Part shown: positions 46,746 through 58,990 of the stretch, one piece after another
Position numbering within the stretch: the stretch's first letter is position 1
How the letters are laid out: each line of letters opens with the position of its first letter
Source of the DNA: Sequoia sempervirens
Taxonomy: Eukaryota; Streptophyta; Pinopsida; Cupressales; Cupressaceae
Length of the DNA stretch: 64,000 nucleotides
Assembly (NCBI GenBank): GCA_007258455.2
Contig: VDFB02254926.1
Span: 62,001 to 126,000, forward strand
Direction of reading: 5' to 3'
Program-made: the position numbers and the translations under genes
The notes under the pieces: generated by a model
The model's input: the letters and a program-made list of their open reading frames with translations, nothing else
Databases searched by the model: none
Told to the model about the DNA's origin: nothing

Positions 46746-48590
46746 TTTGGGCTTAAAATTGAACAAACTATTGTGCAAGTGTGAGTGGAGGCTTTTTTGC
46801 GTATATTCTCTCTCCTTGTTGCCTACAAGGATTGATCAAGTTACGAATATTGTTCTTCATTCGCTTTTGTTTATCCTAGAGGGCTTGCCTTGGGGAAAAA
46901 GTACTCACCCAAGGGAACGACTCAACCGGTAACACTCTAAAGCCAAGAGTATTTCCAGCTAGGATATAAATGTGGATATTGGAAGAAATGTCAATATCAC
47001 GTGGTTGACTCTGACAAGATGGATTCGAAAGGGGACTCTTGCCGCATTGGGTCAACTCCTATGAATGAAAAGTCCTTATTAAAACCCTTGTTTAGAAAAG
47101 GCCAAAATCCTATCTGTTTGTTGGTGCAAGAACAGTCGTTCTGAAGCCGCCCCACAATTTTACGGCTTTTAGTAGAGATGGAAAGCATGCCATGGGAGTT
47201 TCATGGGTTTTGGTGCTTGGCTGCCCTGTATAAGTGAGTGTTGTGGAGGGGAGTTAGTGGGGTCAAGCATCTAACCATCCGCTAAAAGTAGGCGTAGCTG
47301 GACTTGTCCAAGTGGGGACTCAACAAACATTGTCTATCACATCCATAGGGTTGTACATGCTTTTGGGTTACAAAAATGCATGCTTGTTTGTAAACATTGG
47401 AAAACAAACACTTAAACATGATCATGCAAATTTCAAACCCCTTTTGATAGAGCAAATACCTTTTGACAAATTTAAGTGTTGTTGCTTGCCCTTGGGATTA
47501 TGTCCTTAGAGGTCTCTTAGCACTTGAATTTATATCGTCATTTGCTTTAACTAGGGTTAACCTAGGAAATCCCTTTGCTCAATTTCTTGGAACTCCCACA
47601 CAACACGTTGTGGGAAGAAAAGGAATTTTGAAATAGGACATCTTTAGTTTGAAACATAATCAAGAAAGTGTATTTGGTAAAAAGAAGTCATTAAAAGCAA
47701 AGATAAGCAATTGAACCTCACACATGTCTTTTCAATGATTTCTCGCAAGGTCAAGATACAAAAACCCAAGAAAAATAAAATTAGCCCAAAACAACATCAA
47801 CAAAGACTCGAAAGGTTATATGATTTTAGAGAAAAGTTGTTGGCTGATTTCTATAGACATGCTTCAAGAGACAACCCCACTTTGTATTCATTTTACTACA
47901 CACGGAATCCAAGATTGTTTCAAGAGTTTGGATACCTTGCTTAGGGCATAACAAGTTCTTCAATACCTTGGTCTTGTTAAACAAAAGTCTAAACTAGGGT
48001 CATTCTAAGATCAAAAAAAACATTCATCCATCAAAAACATCATCAACCATAAATATCTCACCAACATTTTGAGAAAATCTTGACACAACTATGCTAGGCT
48101 CCTTTGGTAGACATCAAAATTTTTCAAACATGAGACTTTGAATTCTTCAAACATCAACATCAAACTTGTTCAACTCAAGTGTGTGTGAATGAATCCTTTT
48201 GCACACGCTTAGTTGAATTATCACTTTGTTCAAATTAATGGTGGATAGATGCATCCTTCTCCCATCACTAATTTGGATTATCTTTTGGTTAGCTTGTGAG
48301 TAGACACATCCTATTCTCACTCCTAAATCAAATTATCCTTTATGAGCATTAGTTATCTTTTTTAGATCATCATCCAAACATCTTGGGGATATCTCTTGCT
48401 CAAACATCAACATTCAAAAGATAGAATTCAAAGTCTAAACATCAAACAAACATCAATCAAAGCAAACCCAAAGTACCTAGCATCACATCAAGATTTTCAA
48501 TACAAATTCAAAACTTCCATTCTCATCCATATATCATACACCTTTCATCTTCACATCTTTGATCTTTTACACATCCTAGTTTGCTCTTTT
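46746..48590 (+). other. D leader, gag-proximal part
   Basis: Non-coding apart from a 77-codon ORF (47711-47944). Aligns with the leader of B over most of its length. Confidence 0.75.
47711..47944 (+). CDS. Small leader ORF of D (77 aa), unknown
   Basis: Basic protein: MNLTHVFSMISRKVKIQKPK at the start, then QQRLERLYDFREKLLADFYR and a Tyr-rich C-terminal part (YSFYYTRNPRLFQEFGYLA). B's aligned leader keeps a damaged relative (FYVRARRAQTGLNIPI) in about the same place. No known family. It may be a real accessory ORF or chance. Confidence 0.35.
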   Translation: MNLTHVFSMISRKVKIQKPKKNKISPKQHQQRLERLYDFREKLLADFYRHASRDNPTLYSFYYTRNPRLFQEFGYLA

Positions 48591-51403
48591 ATGGTTCAAA
48601 CAAGATCACAACACAAGAGGAACATGGAGTTAAATCAAGAAACATCAACCACAAGTGATCTAAGCCAAAACATTCCAGAAATCCAAAACACACCACTTCC
48701 AGACCTCACTATCACTACACACGATCCACAAAAAGAGGTCTTGGTGGAAGACATCACACCAACAGAACTAAGTGAGGAAGAAGTTCTTGAGATGCTCAAA
48801 CAACCAAAACTACAAAAGTTTCTTCGCGCAATGGCTAAAATAAATCCATCAATTCTCAACACTATTGAGGATGAGCTTCTTGTACCAAATGACCAAAACA
48901 CCCTTCCACAATCAACCACTTCCATTACCACCATAGAACCTACTATCAATGAGGATGATACCCTCTTCAACACGCATCAAAATCCACTTTACAACCCACT
49001 TGGATTTATCGATACATCTGAGGTTCCTTACCATACCACCTCATCATTTTCCCTTGACACGCAAGTGTCTAGACCTTTGGTACAAGCAAGCTCATCCGAA
49101 ATAGAGAGACCTTACGGATTTGTCTCTTCATTTGCACAAGAAAATTTTCCACCATTCAAACCATTCACACCTCCCACCACGTCAACACCATATTTTGGTT
49201 TAGGGATCTCCCCTTTACCTAAACTTCCACCTTTCCCTAACATAAATCGCCCCATCCAAATCAATTCATCCAACCAAGGGGGTACATCACATCTTTCAAA
49301 CACACCATCCACATCAAACCAACGCATGATAGCTAATCAAAATATGGTCTCTCAAAGACCCACTATTTCACTCATCTCTACCATTCCTACCACTTCACCT
49401 AGTCCCACCATTCCTATCACTTCACCCATCCCAAATGCACCTATCACCACATTCAATCCAACCACTACATCCACTATACCTCAAACTTCCACTACCCCCA
49501 TCACACCCCTTACATCGCAACCTCCCACCACCACCATTGCTCTAAATGCATCTCAAACTCCCACCACTCCATCCAACACAATTCTGATCCCACCACCATC
49601 ACCATTGCGACCAAGCCAAGTAAGCCATTACAACACTGTATTCAAAGCATACCAACAATTGCTCCAACAATATCAAACAATTCAGCAAGCACCTATAGCC
49701 ATGCACAATTCTCAAGCTTCACAACAAAATCAAGCTCAAACATCGCTGCAACAACAACAAGCACAACAAGCGGCACAAGCCCAAGCTTTATTACAACAAC
49801 AACAATGAGCTACACAAGCCGCATAAGCTGCTCAAGTTGCACAAGCAGCACAAGTTGCTCAAGCTACACAAGCCGCACAAGCTGCTCAAGCTACTCAAGT
49901 TGCACAAGCCGCGCAAGCTGCTCAAGCTTCAAAAGATGCCCAAGATACCCAAGCACGAGTGCAAGCACAAGCGCAGTACTTTTCACAACAACAAGCAGCC
50001 CAACAACTCACATATCAGCAACCGTTAGAACAATACCAAGAGCAACAAGAAGCAGCACAGCAAGCCCTAGCTGACCAACAACAAGCATTTTTGGACCAAC
50101 AACATCAAGCACAACAACAAGCTCTATTAGCGCAACAACAGCAAGATCAACAACAAGCATTGTTGAAAGAATACATGGCACAACAAGCAAACATTCCACC
50201 CATTCAGACACCCACTCCAACCCCCCCAGAACACCTTCATTCCACCTCCTGATCCACAATTGCATGTCACAACACAAATAAAATTTATGTCATAACAAGT
50301 GCTTGACCTTCAATCAGGAAGGACACCAAAACCACAAAAAACCTATGCCCTTATCCATTTGATAGGAGCGTAGTAATGAAACCATTCCCAAAAGGGTTTG
50401 AGATCCCTAAATTTGACAAATATCGCGGAACGGGTAACCTTGAAGATCACATCAGGGAATTCCAAGTACATTGCATGGAGGTGGCTTACGATGAAACGTA
50501 ATTGATGAGATTATTCCCAAGAAGCTTGGATGGAAACACTATTGATTAGTTTTCTCAACTTTCTAGAATCAAAAAATTCTAGGAAATCATAGATGCCTTC
50601 ATACATAATTATTCCTTCAACACTCCCATGGAGGTTAGCTTATAGGGATTATCAACTCTCAAACAAGGGAAAAATGAATCATTTGGTGCTTTCTTACAAC
50701 GATGGCGATCCAAAACTAATTGAAGTAAGTGGTCCATGCTTGAAGAGCAACAAGTGGGAACTATCATTGCGAATCTTGATGGGCCCTTGGCCTTCCACCT
50801 CAAAGTGCAAAACATCACCACTTACGACCAGTTGATCCCTAGGGCGCTCAATATCGAACGATCCCTTGCCACACAGGGAGAAACTTCATCATATCAAGAA
50901 GGCCGCTCATCATTAAGTTATCATGAAAAACCATGAACATGGGCAAAGAATCGTAATGTAACCAACGATGGTGTCGTTGACGCCAAAGTTGTCATTAGTG
51001 CCCCATGGCAGAACAATCCACCACCCCAACTTCAACACCAAAATACCAATCAAAGCAATCGACAAGTCAATACTGTGGTCCAACCATCCAATAACCAAAA
51101 CACAAACAACACTGATATCAAAGAGGACCATAGCAAAACAAGTTCTTCCCCAAATGAAAATACACACCCCTTGGGGAACTTGTTGAAGCAATCATGAAAA
51201 GATTGGTGGATGAAAAATTGATAATGGTCCCTACACATAATAATTATTAGGAACCATCGGTCAAGCCACCATGGTATAATGAGAATTATCTTTGCAACTT
51301 CCACAAAATCAAGGGACACACGACAAACAATTGCATGAGGCTCAAAAATCTAATTCAAGATCTCATAGATGACAAAATCATAGATGTGGAAGCACCATCA
51401 TGA
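48591..51403 (+). pseudogene. gag of element D
   Basis: The start ATG at 48591 (MVQTRSQHKRNMELNQ) is shared with B; an upstream in-frame ATG at 48396 is not conserved. Layout: N-part with LSEEEVLEMLKQPKLQKFLR (about 48770-48830), a Pro/Thr/Ser-rich region (49140-49620), and a Gln/Ala-rich region with AQAAQ repeats (49650-50200) interrupted by stops at 49806 and 49824. Then come the capsid domain (FEIPKFDKYRGTGN...LMRLFPRSLDG, 50390-50900) and a CX2HX4HX4C zinc knuckle (Cys codons at 51293 and 51332). The stop is TGA at 51401. Several stops and shifts in the second half make it non-functional. Confidence 0.88.
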
Positions 51404-51433
51404 AATAAAGATCTCAAGATTTACACGAATCTG

Positions 51434-52260
51434 ATGTTGAATCATGGCAACAAAGGAAACAAAGATCAAGACAAAGAAAAAGGGGCTTATAAAAATGTCA
51501 ACCACACATACGAGGGTGTTGTCGCTTGTTTAGATGAGTTTTGTGGAGTCATCACCATCAAAGGGGCCAGAGCCGATTGTGGAATCACCACAAGAGGTGG
51601 AAAGGTTACCATTGTAGCACCATCCCAACCAAGCAGAAATTCCACATCCAATCCAAGGTCTAACCCTAGTGGCTATAATGTCTTGGATCAATTGAAAAGA
51701 ACCCCTGCACATATCTCCATCATGGAGTTACTCGAAATATCATCTGCACACAAAAATATTCTAGAAGAAGCTTTGGCGTCATCCACTGTCCCCACAGATC
51801 TAGATGCAGAACAATTCCAAGCTATGGTCGCAAGTATCACCACACCTAACATTCTTACATTTTTTGAACAAGACTTCCCCGCACAACCATCTCACAACCG
51901 TGCACTTCATCTGGAGGCGTATGTAAATAAACAGAAAGTCAAGAGAGTCTTGGTGGATGGAGGTGCAGGCTTAAATATTTGCTCCTTAAAGCTTCTAAAG
52001 AATTTGAACATTTCAGAGGATTCAATTGACAAAGGAAAAGGCATCACAATAAGATCATACGATGACTAGGAAAGGGTATCCCAAGGAACTATTCAGCTTC
52101 ATGTCCAGGTTGGACCTGCCATCATGCAAACCAACTGTCAGGTCTTGGACCTCGATTTACCATACAACATTCTCAGCTTCATGTCCAGGTTGGACCCGCC
52201 ATCATGCAAACCAACTGTCAGGTCTTGGACCTTGATTTACCATACAACATTCTCCTAGGG
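51434..52260 (+). pseudogene. Aspartic protease of element D
   Basis: Polyprotein-processing protease. The active-site loop reads VLVDGGAGLNICSL (about 51950-51990), an Asp-Gly-Gly variant usual in plant gypsy elements. The frame is open from 51434 to a TAG at 52067-52069. An 80-bp tandem duplication (52094-52173, 52174-52253) follows and shifts the frame, so the C-terminal part is duplicated and broken. Confidence 0.85.
52094..52253 (+). repeat. 80-bp tandem duplication in D protease
   Basis: Two units starting CAGCTTCATGTCCAGGTTGG, differing by two bases. The 80-bp period is not a multiple of three. B lacks it, so it arose in D's lineage. Confidence 0.92.
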
Positions 52261-53639
52261 TGACCATGAATACATGCAATGCAAGCTGTAGCTTCAACCT
52301 TTCATCAATGTGTGAAATTCACACATGAAGGTCAATAGGTTACTATCCATGGAGATCCTGACCCATTTTCCTACTGCAAAAATCTAGAGGCAAAATACTA
52401 CAAGATCCCGCAAGTACCCAAGAACGATGAAGGCCCATCAACACCTTACGTGGATCCTGCCACTCTCACTTCTGCGACAAAGACACCCTCCACCCCCGCC
52501 ATCCCTGCCTTTTCTGATATCAAAGTCATAATACAATATGATATTTGTGGAAACTATTCAATGCCTAAGAATGCTTTTGTATTAGGAGAGCTACCACAAT
52601 CTCCTAGATCAAGAGGATGACCACAATCACAAGAAGCTTCAACATCTCAAGGCTCCTATGAACGAAACCCCATCTTCACAAGTGCAGGAGATCTTGGCCA
52701 GGAAACATTAGAGGGGGACCTATCTCATCTCCTCTATCAAGATGATATACTGGCAGTTGAATTGCCTATGGACGAACGAAACAAAGGTATGAAGATGATG
52801 CTCTTGATGGGCTATAACTGGAACCAAGGGTTAGGCCCAGATAATAACGAGCATGTCTTACCCATTATACCTGAGAAGCAAATAAAAAATCTTGGCATTG
52901 GTCATCCTACTCCTAAGGTAACTGTACTTGGTTGAGGTGCCCATGGTAGATAGAACCAAACGCCTCCTCAGGAATCTATAGCTACTCCACAATCCTCCAT
53001 GACTTTAGGAATGCCCACTGATTTAACTGAGTCACCAGAAATAGGATTACCTTTGCTGTTTGAGGATACTAACATCCTTATGATTAGCACCTTGTCTTAT
53101 GAGTCTGAAAACCAAAGCAATGAAATCCGATTAGTCTATCCCCAACTGATTGATTATGACCAATGAGGACCACCAATTCTTGACATGTTCAAAAAATGAT
53201 GAGGTGCTCTTAGAATTCATGGGACTTAGGGATGAAATTCCATGTGGGGATCATAAAGTAGGTTTTCTCAGAGCTGGATACACATGCATACTATGGAGAA
53301 ATGATTGAATCCCTCAGTCACAAAAATGAAAAATTGAGAATAATCTCCAAGTCCTTGAGTGAAAACCACCTTGTGGCACTCTACAACTTTGAAAAAGTAA
53401 AAGGAAAGGATGCATCCAACAGTGAAAACCTCTCTGAGGCACCTGAGGATGGGGGATTCAATCTTCCTCTTAAAACTATACACCAAGAAAAGTTAGCTAT
53501 GCTAGTAGAAAAGTGCAACCCCATTAATATGGGAACACAAGAAACTCCTCATATTACATTCTATGCTGAGTCATTATTATGGAAAGAACAAGAGGAGTTG
53601 GCTACCTTCTTAAAGTAGAGGAAGATAAACTTTGTGTGG
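52261..53639 (+). pseudogene. Protease-RT linker of element D with G-patch
   Basis: Conserved linker between protease and RT. At 52787-52860 MKMMLLMGYNWNQGLGPDNN matches the G-patch pattern (hydrophobic, MGY, GLG), a domain known after retroviral and plant gypsy proteases that can bind nucleic acid. Later blocks (LVYPQLIDYDQ, SLSENHLVALYNF, TFYAESLLWKEQEELATFLK) align with B and E. Many stops, e.g. at 53164-53220. Confidence 0.7.
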
Positions 53640-54440
53640 ACCTATGATGATATGCTAGGATTGGATCCAAAGGTAGTGGTTCATCACTTCACAGTCTATC
53701 CTAAAGCTAAACCTGTAAAACAGAAGCTGAGAAAGATGCACCCACAGATTGCTCTATTAGTCAAGATGGAACTCCAGAAACTACTAGATGTGGGATTCAT
53801 ACGAACAATCGCCTACCCTAAGTGGGTCTCCAATCTAGTACCGGTTTCAAAACCAACTGGGGGCATAAGAATCTATACGGACTTTAGGGACTTGAACAAG
53901 GCTTACCCAAAAGATGATTTCTCATTGCCTAACATTAATATGATTGTAGACATGACCGCGGGGCATGAGATGCTTTCCTTGATGGATGGATTTTTAGGCT
54001 ACAATCAGATAAGAATTGCAGAGGAAGACCAACATAAAACAACTTTCACTTGTCCTTGGGGAACATACTATTGGAACGTAATGCCATTCAGCTTAAAGAA
54101 CGCTGGGGCCACATACCAAAGGGCCATGACATGATCCACAAAATAGTTGAGGACTATGTTGATGACATCCTAGGAAAATCCAAAAAGAGGAAGGATCATA
54201 TATCAGTCTTGAGTGTTATCTTTGACAGACTAGAAGAATACAAGGTTCATTTGAATCCCAAGAAGTGCGTCTTTGGCGTACAATCAGGAAAGTTGTTGGA
54301 CTACATAGTGTCAATGAGATGCATTGAGATTGATCTGGCAAAGGTGAAAGCAATACTTGAAATGGAAGCTCCTAGGACATTGAAACAACTGAGAGGTCTC
54401 CAAGGCAGGCTTCAGTCAATTCACAGGTTCATAGCATAAT
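53640..54440 (+). pseudogene. Reverse transcriptase of element D
   Basis: Recognisable RT blocks: QKLRKMHPQIALLVKMELQK, VSKPTGGIRIYTDFRDLNKA, MDGFLGYNQIRIAEEDQHKT, WGTYYWNVMPFSLKNAGATY, and catalytic YVDD at 54155-54166. Compared with B, about 16 bp are missing near 54125-54130, between two GAC triplets, shifting the frame just before the YVDD block. A thumb/connection part follows (LRGLQGRLQSIHRFIA). The enzyme is otherwise well kept. Confidence 0.9.
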
Positions 54441-54925
54441 TAGTAGACAAATAAATCCCTTACTCTCACTTACTCCACAAGGGGGTAACGTACAAATGGG
54501 ATGAAAAATGCAAACAAGCCTTCAAAAAAATCAAGGAATATCTTTTAAAACCTCCAGTACTAAGGCCTCCAATTCAGAACAAACCATTGATCCTTTATAT
54601 CTCAGCAACTGCAACAGCCCTTGGTGCTCTCCTAGTACAACATGATGAAAATGGAACAGAAAGAGCCATCTACTACATCAGCCATACACTGGTGGGCCAT
54701 GAGTTAAACTATACATTCATTGAAAAATATTGCCTAGCAGTGGTGTTTGCATCCCAAAAATTCAGACACTACATGTTGGCACACAAGATCAAACTCATAG
54801 CTAAAATTGATCCCCTAAAGTATCTTATTTCAAAAGAAATGCTTACGGGAAGAATGGCTAAGTGGGTAATGATACTATCAGAATATGACATTGAGTATGT
54901 GGAGTGCAAGGCAATCAAGGGATAG
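54441..54925 (+). pseudogene. RNase H of element D
   Basis: Standard RNase H linked to RT: YISATATALGALLVQHDENG, RAIYYISHTLVGHELNY, KYCLAVVFASQKFRHYM, then the tail EYDIEYVECKAIKG. Stops occur at about 54437 and at 54923-54925 (Lys/Gln-type codon to TAG). Degrades the RNA strand of the hybrid. Confidence 0.85.
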
Positions 54926-54940
54926 GTCATTGCAGACCAG

Positions 54941-55440
54941 TTGGCAGACGCACCTATCTATGTAGAGAACCCACTTGTTTCAGAATTTCCAGATGAATCC
55001 ATTTTCAATATTGACATAGCTACTTACTCGAAACTATACTTTGATGGCTCCTACACACAACATGGGTCAGGAGTTGGTATCTTCTTCATCACTCCACAAG
55101 GGGATTGTATACCAAGATCATACAAAATAGCATTCCCTTGTACCAACAACATTGGAGAATATGAGGCTTTAACTATAGGTCTTAGGATAGTAGTACAGTG
55201 GAACATTATGACATAAAGGTATATGGAGATTTCCAGCTTATCATAAATCAAGTGAACAATGAGTACCAAACAAAGGATGATAAGCTAACTTCATACAAAA
55301 GGCTGGTGGAAAATCTCAAGGAATCTTTTGTTGACATCACATTCGAGCAAGTGCCAAGAACCAACAACAGAGCCGCAGATGCAATGGCAACTATTGGATC
55401 ACTCTTAGAGATCCCTCAAAATGTTTTGAAATATGACTTT
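54941..55440 (+). pseudogene. Second (archaeal-like) RNase H of element D
   Basis: An additional RNase H typical of Tat-lineage elements: LYFDGSYTQHGSGVGIFFIT, CTNNIGEYEALTIGLRI, VYGDFQLIINQVNNEYQ and VPRTNNRAADAMATIGSLL. The D-G-S, E-Y-E, G-D and A-A-D-A positions are all present. A frameshift near 55200 splits it (frames 54941-55216 and 55198 onward). Confidence 0.88.
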
Positions 55441-55639
55441 TTGGTAGAGCAGCTTCTCGTACCAGCATTCAAGGTACCAGAGTTAGAATTTGTGGGAAAA
55501 ATCGTTGGTCTAAACGATCAGTGGTACCAAGACATTTACACATACCTTAGGATAGGTATCATTCCCGCTGATTTGTGTTCAAGCCTTAGACGAACATTTA
55601 TCAAGAAAGCATCTCATTTTGTCATTTTAGGAGAAACCC

Positions 55640-56778
55640 TATATTGCAGAAGCATAGAAGGAACCTTACTAAGATGTCTTAACCTTGAGGAGGCTTCAGC
55701 GGCCCTAACTGAGGTGCACAATGGCATTTGTGGTTCTCATTTGAGTGGCATGACCTTGGCTAAGAAATTACTGAGGAGTGGGTATTTTTGGCCCACCATG
55801 GAAAGAGAGGCAAATGAATACATCAAGAAGTGTCTACAATGTTAGCAACACGGGAACCTCATCCATGCTCCAGCTCAAGAGCTTCATCCAATCATCACAC
55901 CATGGCCCTTTTCACAGTGGGGACTCGATCTCATTGGGAAAATCACACCCACCTCATCCAACGGCCACAAATTCATTATAACTACAACTGAGTACATCAC
56001 AAAGTGGGTAGAATCCATACCCATGACATATATCACTAGAAAGTAGATCTCAAAGTTCATCCTGAACTATCTCATACGCCACTATGGTGTTCCAGAAGCC
56101 ATTATCTCAGATAATGGGAGACCATTCAAAAATTAGGAAGTCTGTGACCTATGCAATAAATTCAAAATCCAACATCAATTTTCCACCCCATACTATCCCC
56201 AAGGCAATGGCCAAGCAAAAGCTACAAATAAAACCATCCTCAAAATCCTTAAGAAAATAGTCAATGACGCAGGTCGTGACTGGCATTTGCAACTTAATCC
56301 TACCCCTTAGACTTACCGAACCAGTATTCGTACACCCACTGGTGCCACACCATTTTCCTTGGTCTACGGATCATAGGCCATCTTGCCCATTGAGATCGAG
56401 CTACCATCCCTCAGATTATCATTGTAAAACCTCATCACGGATGAGGAGTATTGAGTTTCAAGACTGAATGAGCTGGAACTATTGGACGAGCAATGTCTAG
56501 ACGCTTTAAACCATCTACAATTGTATCAGAATAGACTCAAAAGGAGCTATAACAAGAAAATCAGAAGCAACACTTTCTAGGTTGGAGAATTGGTGCTAAA
56601 AGAGAATCAGAAGAATGTCTTGAACCCAAATGGCAAGGGAAAGTTTGAACCCATCTTGCTGGGACCCTTTGTCATCACAGCAAGCTACAAATTAGAAGCA
56701 TATCAGTTATCAACACTTGAAGGGGAACCCCTACAGGAGCTAATGAATAACTCCCATCTCAAAAAGTTTTATACCTAA
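55640..56778 (+). pseudogene. Integrase of element D, catalytic Glu replaced by Lys
   Basis: Zinc-binding H-H-C-C part: EVHNGICGSHLSG...CLQC (55710-55842), then a stop. Catalytic core: GLDLIGK (Asp codon 55927-55929) and SDNGRPF (Asp codon 56110-56112). The third acidic residue should be 36 codons later, at 56218-56220, but the codon is AAA (Lys) in GNGQAKATNK. The C-terminal domain has LVLKENQK...KFEPILLGPFVIT and ends HLKKFYT with TAA at 56776-56778. Several further stops. No chromodomain. Confidence 0.88.
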
Positions 56779-58975
56779 ATCTTTCAAGGTATAGAACCAA
56801 AAAATCCAAAAAATCATAAAAAGTCCTTAAAAAATGGTTACTTCGGTGAAAACCTGGCAAACAGGCATCTTGGTGACAACAAAAAAATTAAGAAAACAGT
56901 AAAGAGAAAAAAATGTCCTCTAGTGAAAACCACTTCGGTGGCACTTTGGGCAAGTACCTTGGTGAAAACCTGGCAAACAGGCACCTTGTGTAAATAAGCA
57001 CTCTCCATCCATCTTGGTCTTTGTGACTTGCTTTGCATCATTCACTCACCCATCGCATATCATCGTACTGCACCATAGCTTGGTCTTGCGTTTGTGTCAC
57101 GATTCCTCCTAGAGCTACTTGGCCCACTTAAAAGGTCAGTTTGTCCTGCCTATATCGGAGTAGTCTATCACCTCACATTGGGGGCACATTCTCATCAGAT
57201 CGGATTCGTGTATGATCTTAAAGTCTAGAAAATCAAAAAATCCAAAAACATCATAACATCAAAAAATCCCAAAAACATCAAAACATCAAAAATCCAAAAA
57301 CATTCAAAACATATCAAAATATGAAAACAAGTCAAAAAGTCATTCAAAAAGTCAAAAACAAAGTCATCTTGTCGAACTACGTCGTCTTTGAGCTTGAACG
57401 TAGGCATGGTTGATCTTTGATTATCCCCTGAGACATTTAGGTCAGTCCTCCAGAAGTCTGTCATAATAAAACTGACATTTCATCATGTATATCTTCATTT
57501 GTAAATCGGTCAAGTTGTCAGTCAAACTACGTGGTCTCTGCGTGTATAACGTAGGCAAGTCTAATCTATCGATCAGCCCTGAGACCCCTAGGATAGGTCT
57601 TTAGGTTAGTCTCTTGGTCGAAATCTTGGAAAACACCTAAAAATTTATAAAACTTCAAAATCAAAACATTTACAAAATCTTGAAAATACCAAAAACAGCC
57701 TCAGAACACTTCAAAAAGATAAAAAAAAAATCCAAATATTTGAAAAAAAATCCATCTGCCTCATCTCGCTTACACTCGCAATAATCAATCATCCATAATA
57801 AATCATCATCACCCTCAACCTTTTGTAAAACAGTCGGAAACAAGTCTAGCAGTCAAATGTGAAAACCTAAACTATCAAAATCTCAAGTATAGGTCAATCA
57901 ACAAGCAAGTTGGTCAACTCTTTTCTTATCAATAGCATATAAATCATAAATCAATTTCATCATCGTTTGATAAAAGCATGTCCTAAGATCCGTTCCAACA
58001 ATGGGCACTTTTATCAAACTAACCACTTTGGGTAAACGAAATGACATGTCATTAACATGTCCTAGGATTCGTTTTGACAATGGACATTATCTTTTGGCAA
58101 TAAGTTTCGGCTCCCATCTTTCGAAACATCGTTTCTCTTGACTAATGGTACGAAGAACATTAGTTTGTTTGCTCACTTACTTTATCTTGTTTGATTTATC
58201 TCATTGTGCTCATTCCAAGGACCTCTCGATGATGTCCAAACGAAGGATTTAGAGAGATAGGAATGGGGCAATGATCATTATCTTTTTTCTGCTGTGCTTG
58301 TTGGATATCTTTGTAATATAACCTGGTCATGCATGCTTTTGTTTAGTTTGTAGCAAGGGTGTTTTAAGTTTCTTGTTGACCACATACAAAGGCTCACCTT
58401 CCTATGTTTTGGTCTGAGATATTTGAAATAGTTGAACTATTTTCCGAACAGGGTTCCGTATGTCAGGTGTGAACAAGAATACTCCTATCCAATTTGTCAA
58501 GTCAAAGTCCATCACACTAGGTACAACACCATCTTGGTTCTCGATACCTTGATGCATCGTACTGTGTGTATTATCAAACATAAGGAAATTTTGCCTTTGA
58601 AAATCCCAACTCCACGGCAAGTAGTCTTCATCATTTGCATGATCATCTCATTCTTTCATTCTTCTATCACATTATTATATCTTTACTAACATTTCTATCC
58701 CAGTTAGTACATGAAGGTATCCACAGCTAATGAATGTCCATTCATCTACATCAACCACTCCTCTCACATTTTATCGTGATTTTGATTGGCAATTGGCATT
58801 CCCATTCAACATCTCGAGGGGGCAATATAACAGTGCAATTCTTCTCTCTGGGATAGCAGTACCAGTGCAATTCTTCTCACTAGGGCAACAGTGGGGCATT
58901 CGAAAAATTAGAGAAATTTTGACTATTGATCATGACAAGATCATTCTTTGAATCAATGCAACAAGTACATTGCTT
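56779..58975 (+). other. 3' untranslated region of element D
   Basis: No gene is supported. It contains CAAAAATCCAAAAACATC-type low-complexity repeats (57226-57345) and two related modules with CTACGT...ACGTAG inverted repeats (57377-57403 and 57527-57554). The rest to the PPT aligns with 17621-18836, 11740-12543 and 7449-7600 of B. D has no plant-mobile-domain sequence here. Confidence 0.75.
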
Positions 58976-58990
58976 CAAAGAGGGGAAAAA
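58976..58990 (+). other. Polypurine tract of element D
   Basis: CAAAGAGGGGAAAAA directly before TGTACAAG of the 3' LTR. Confidence 0.85.
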
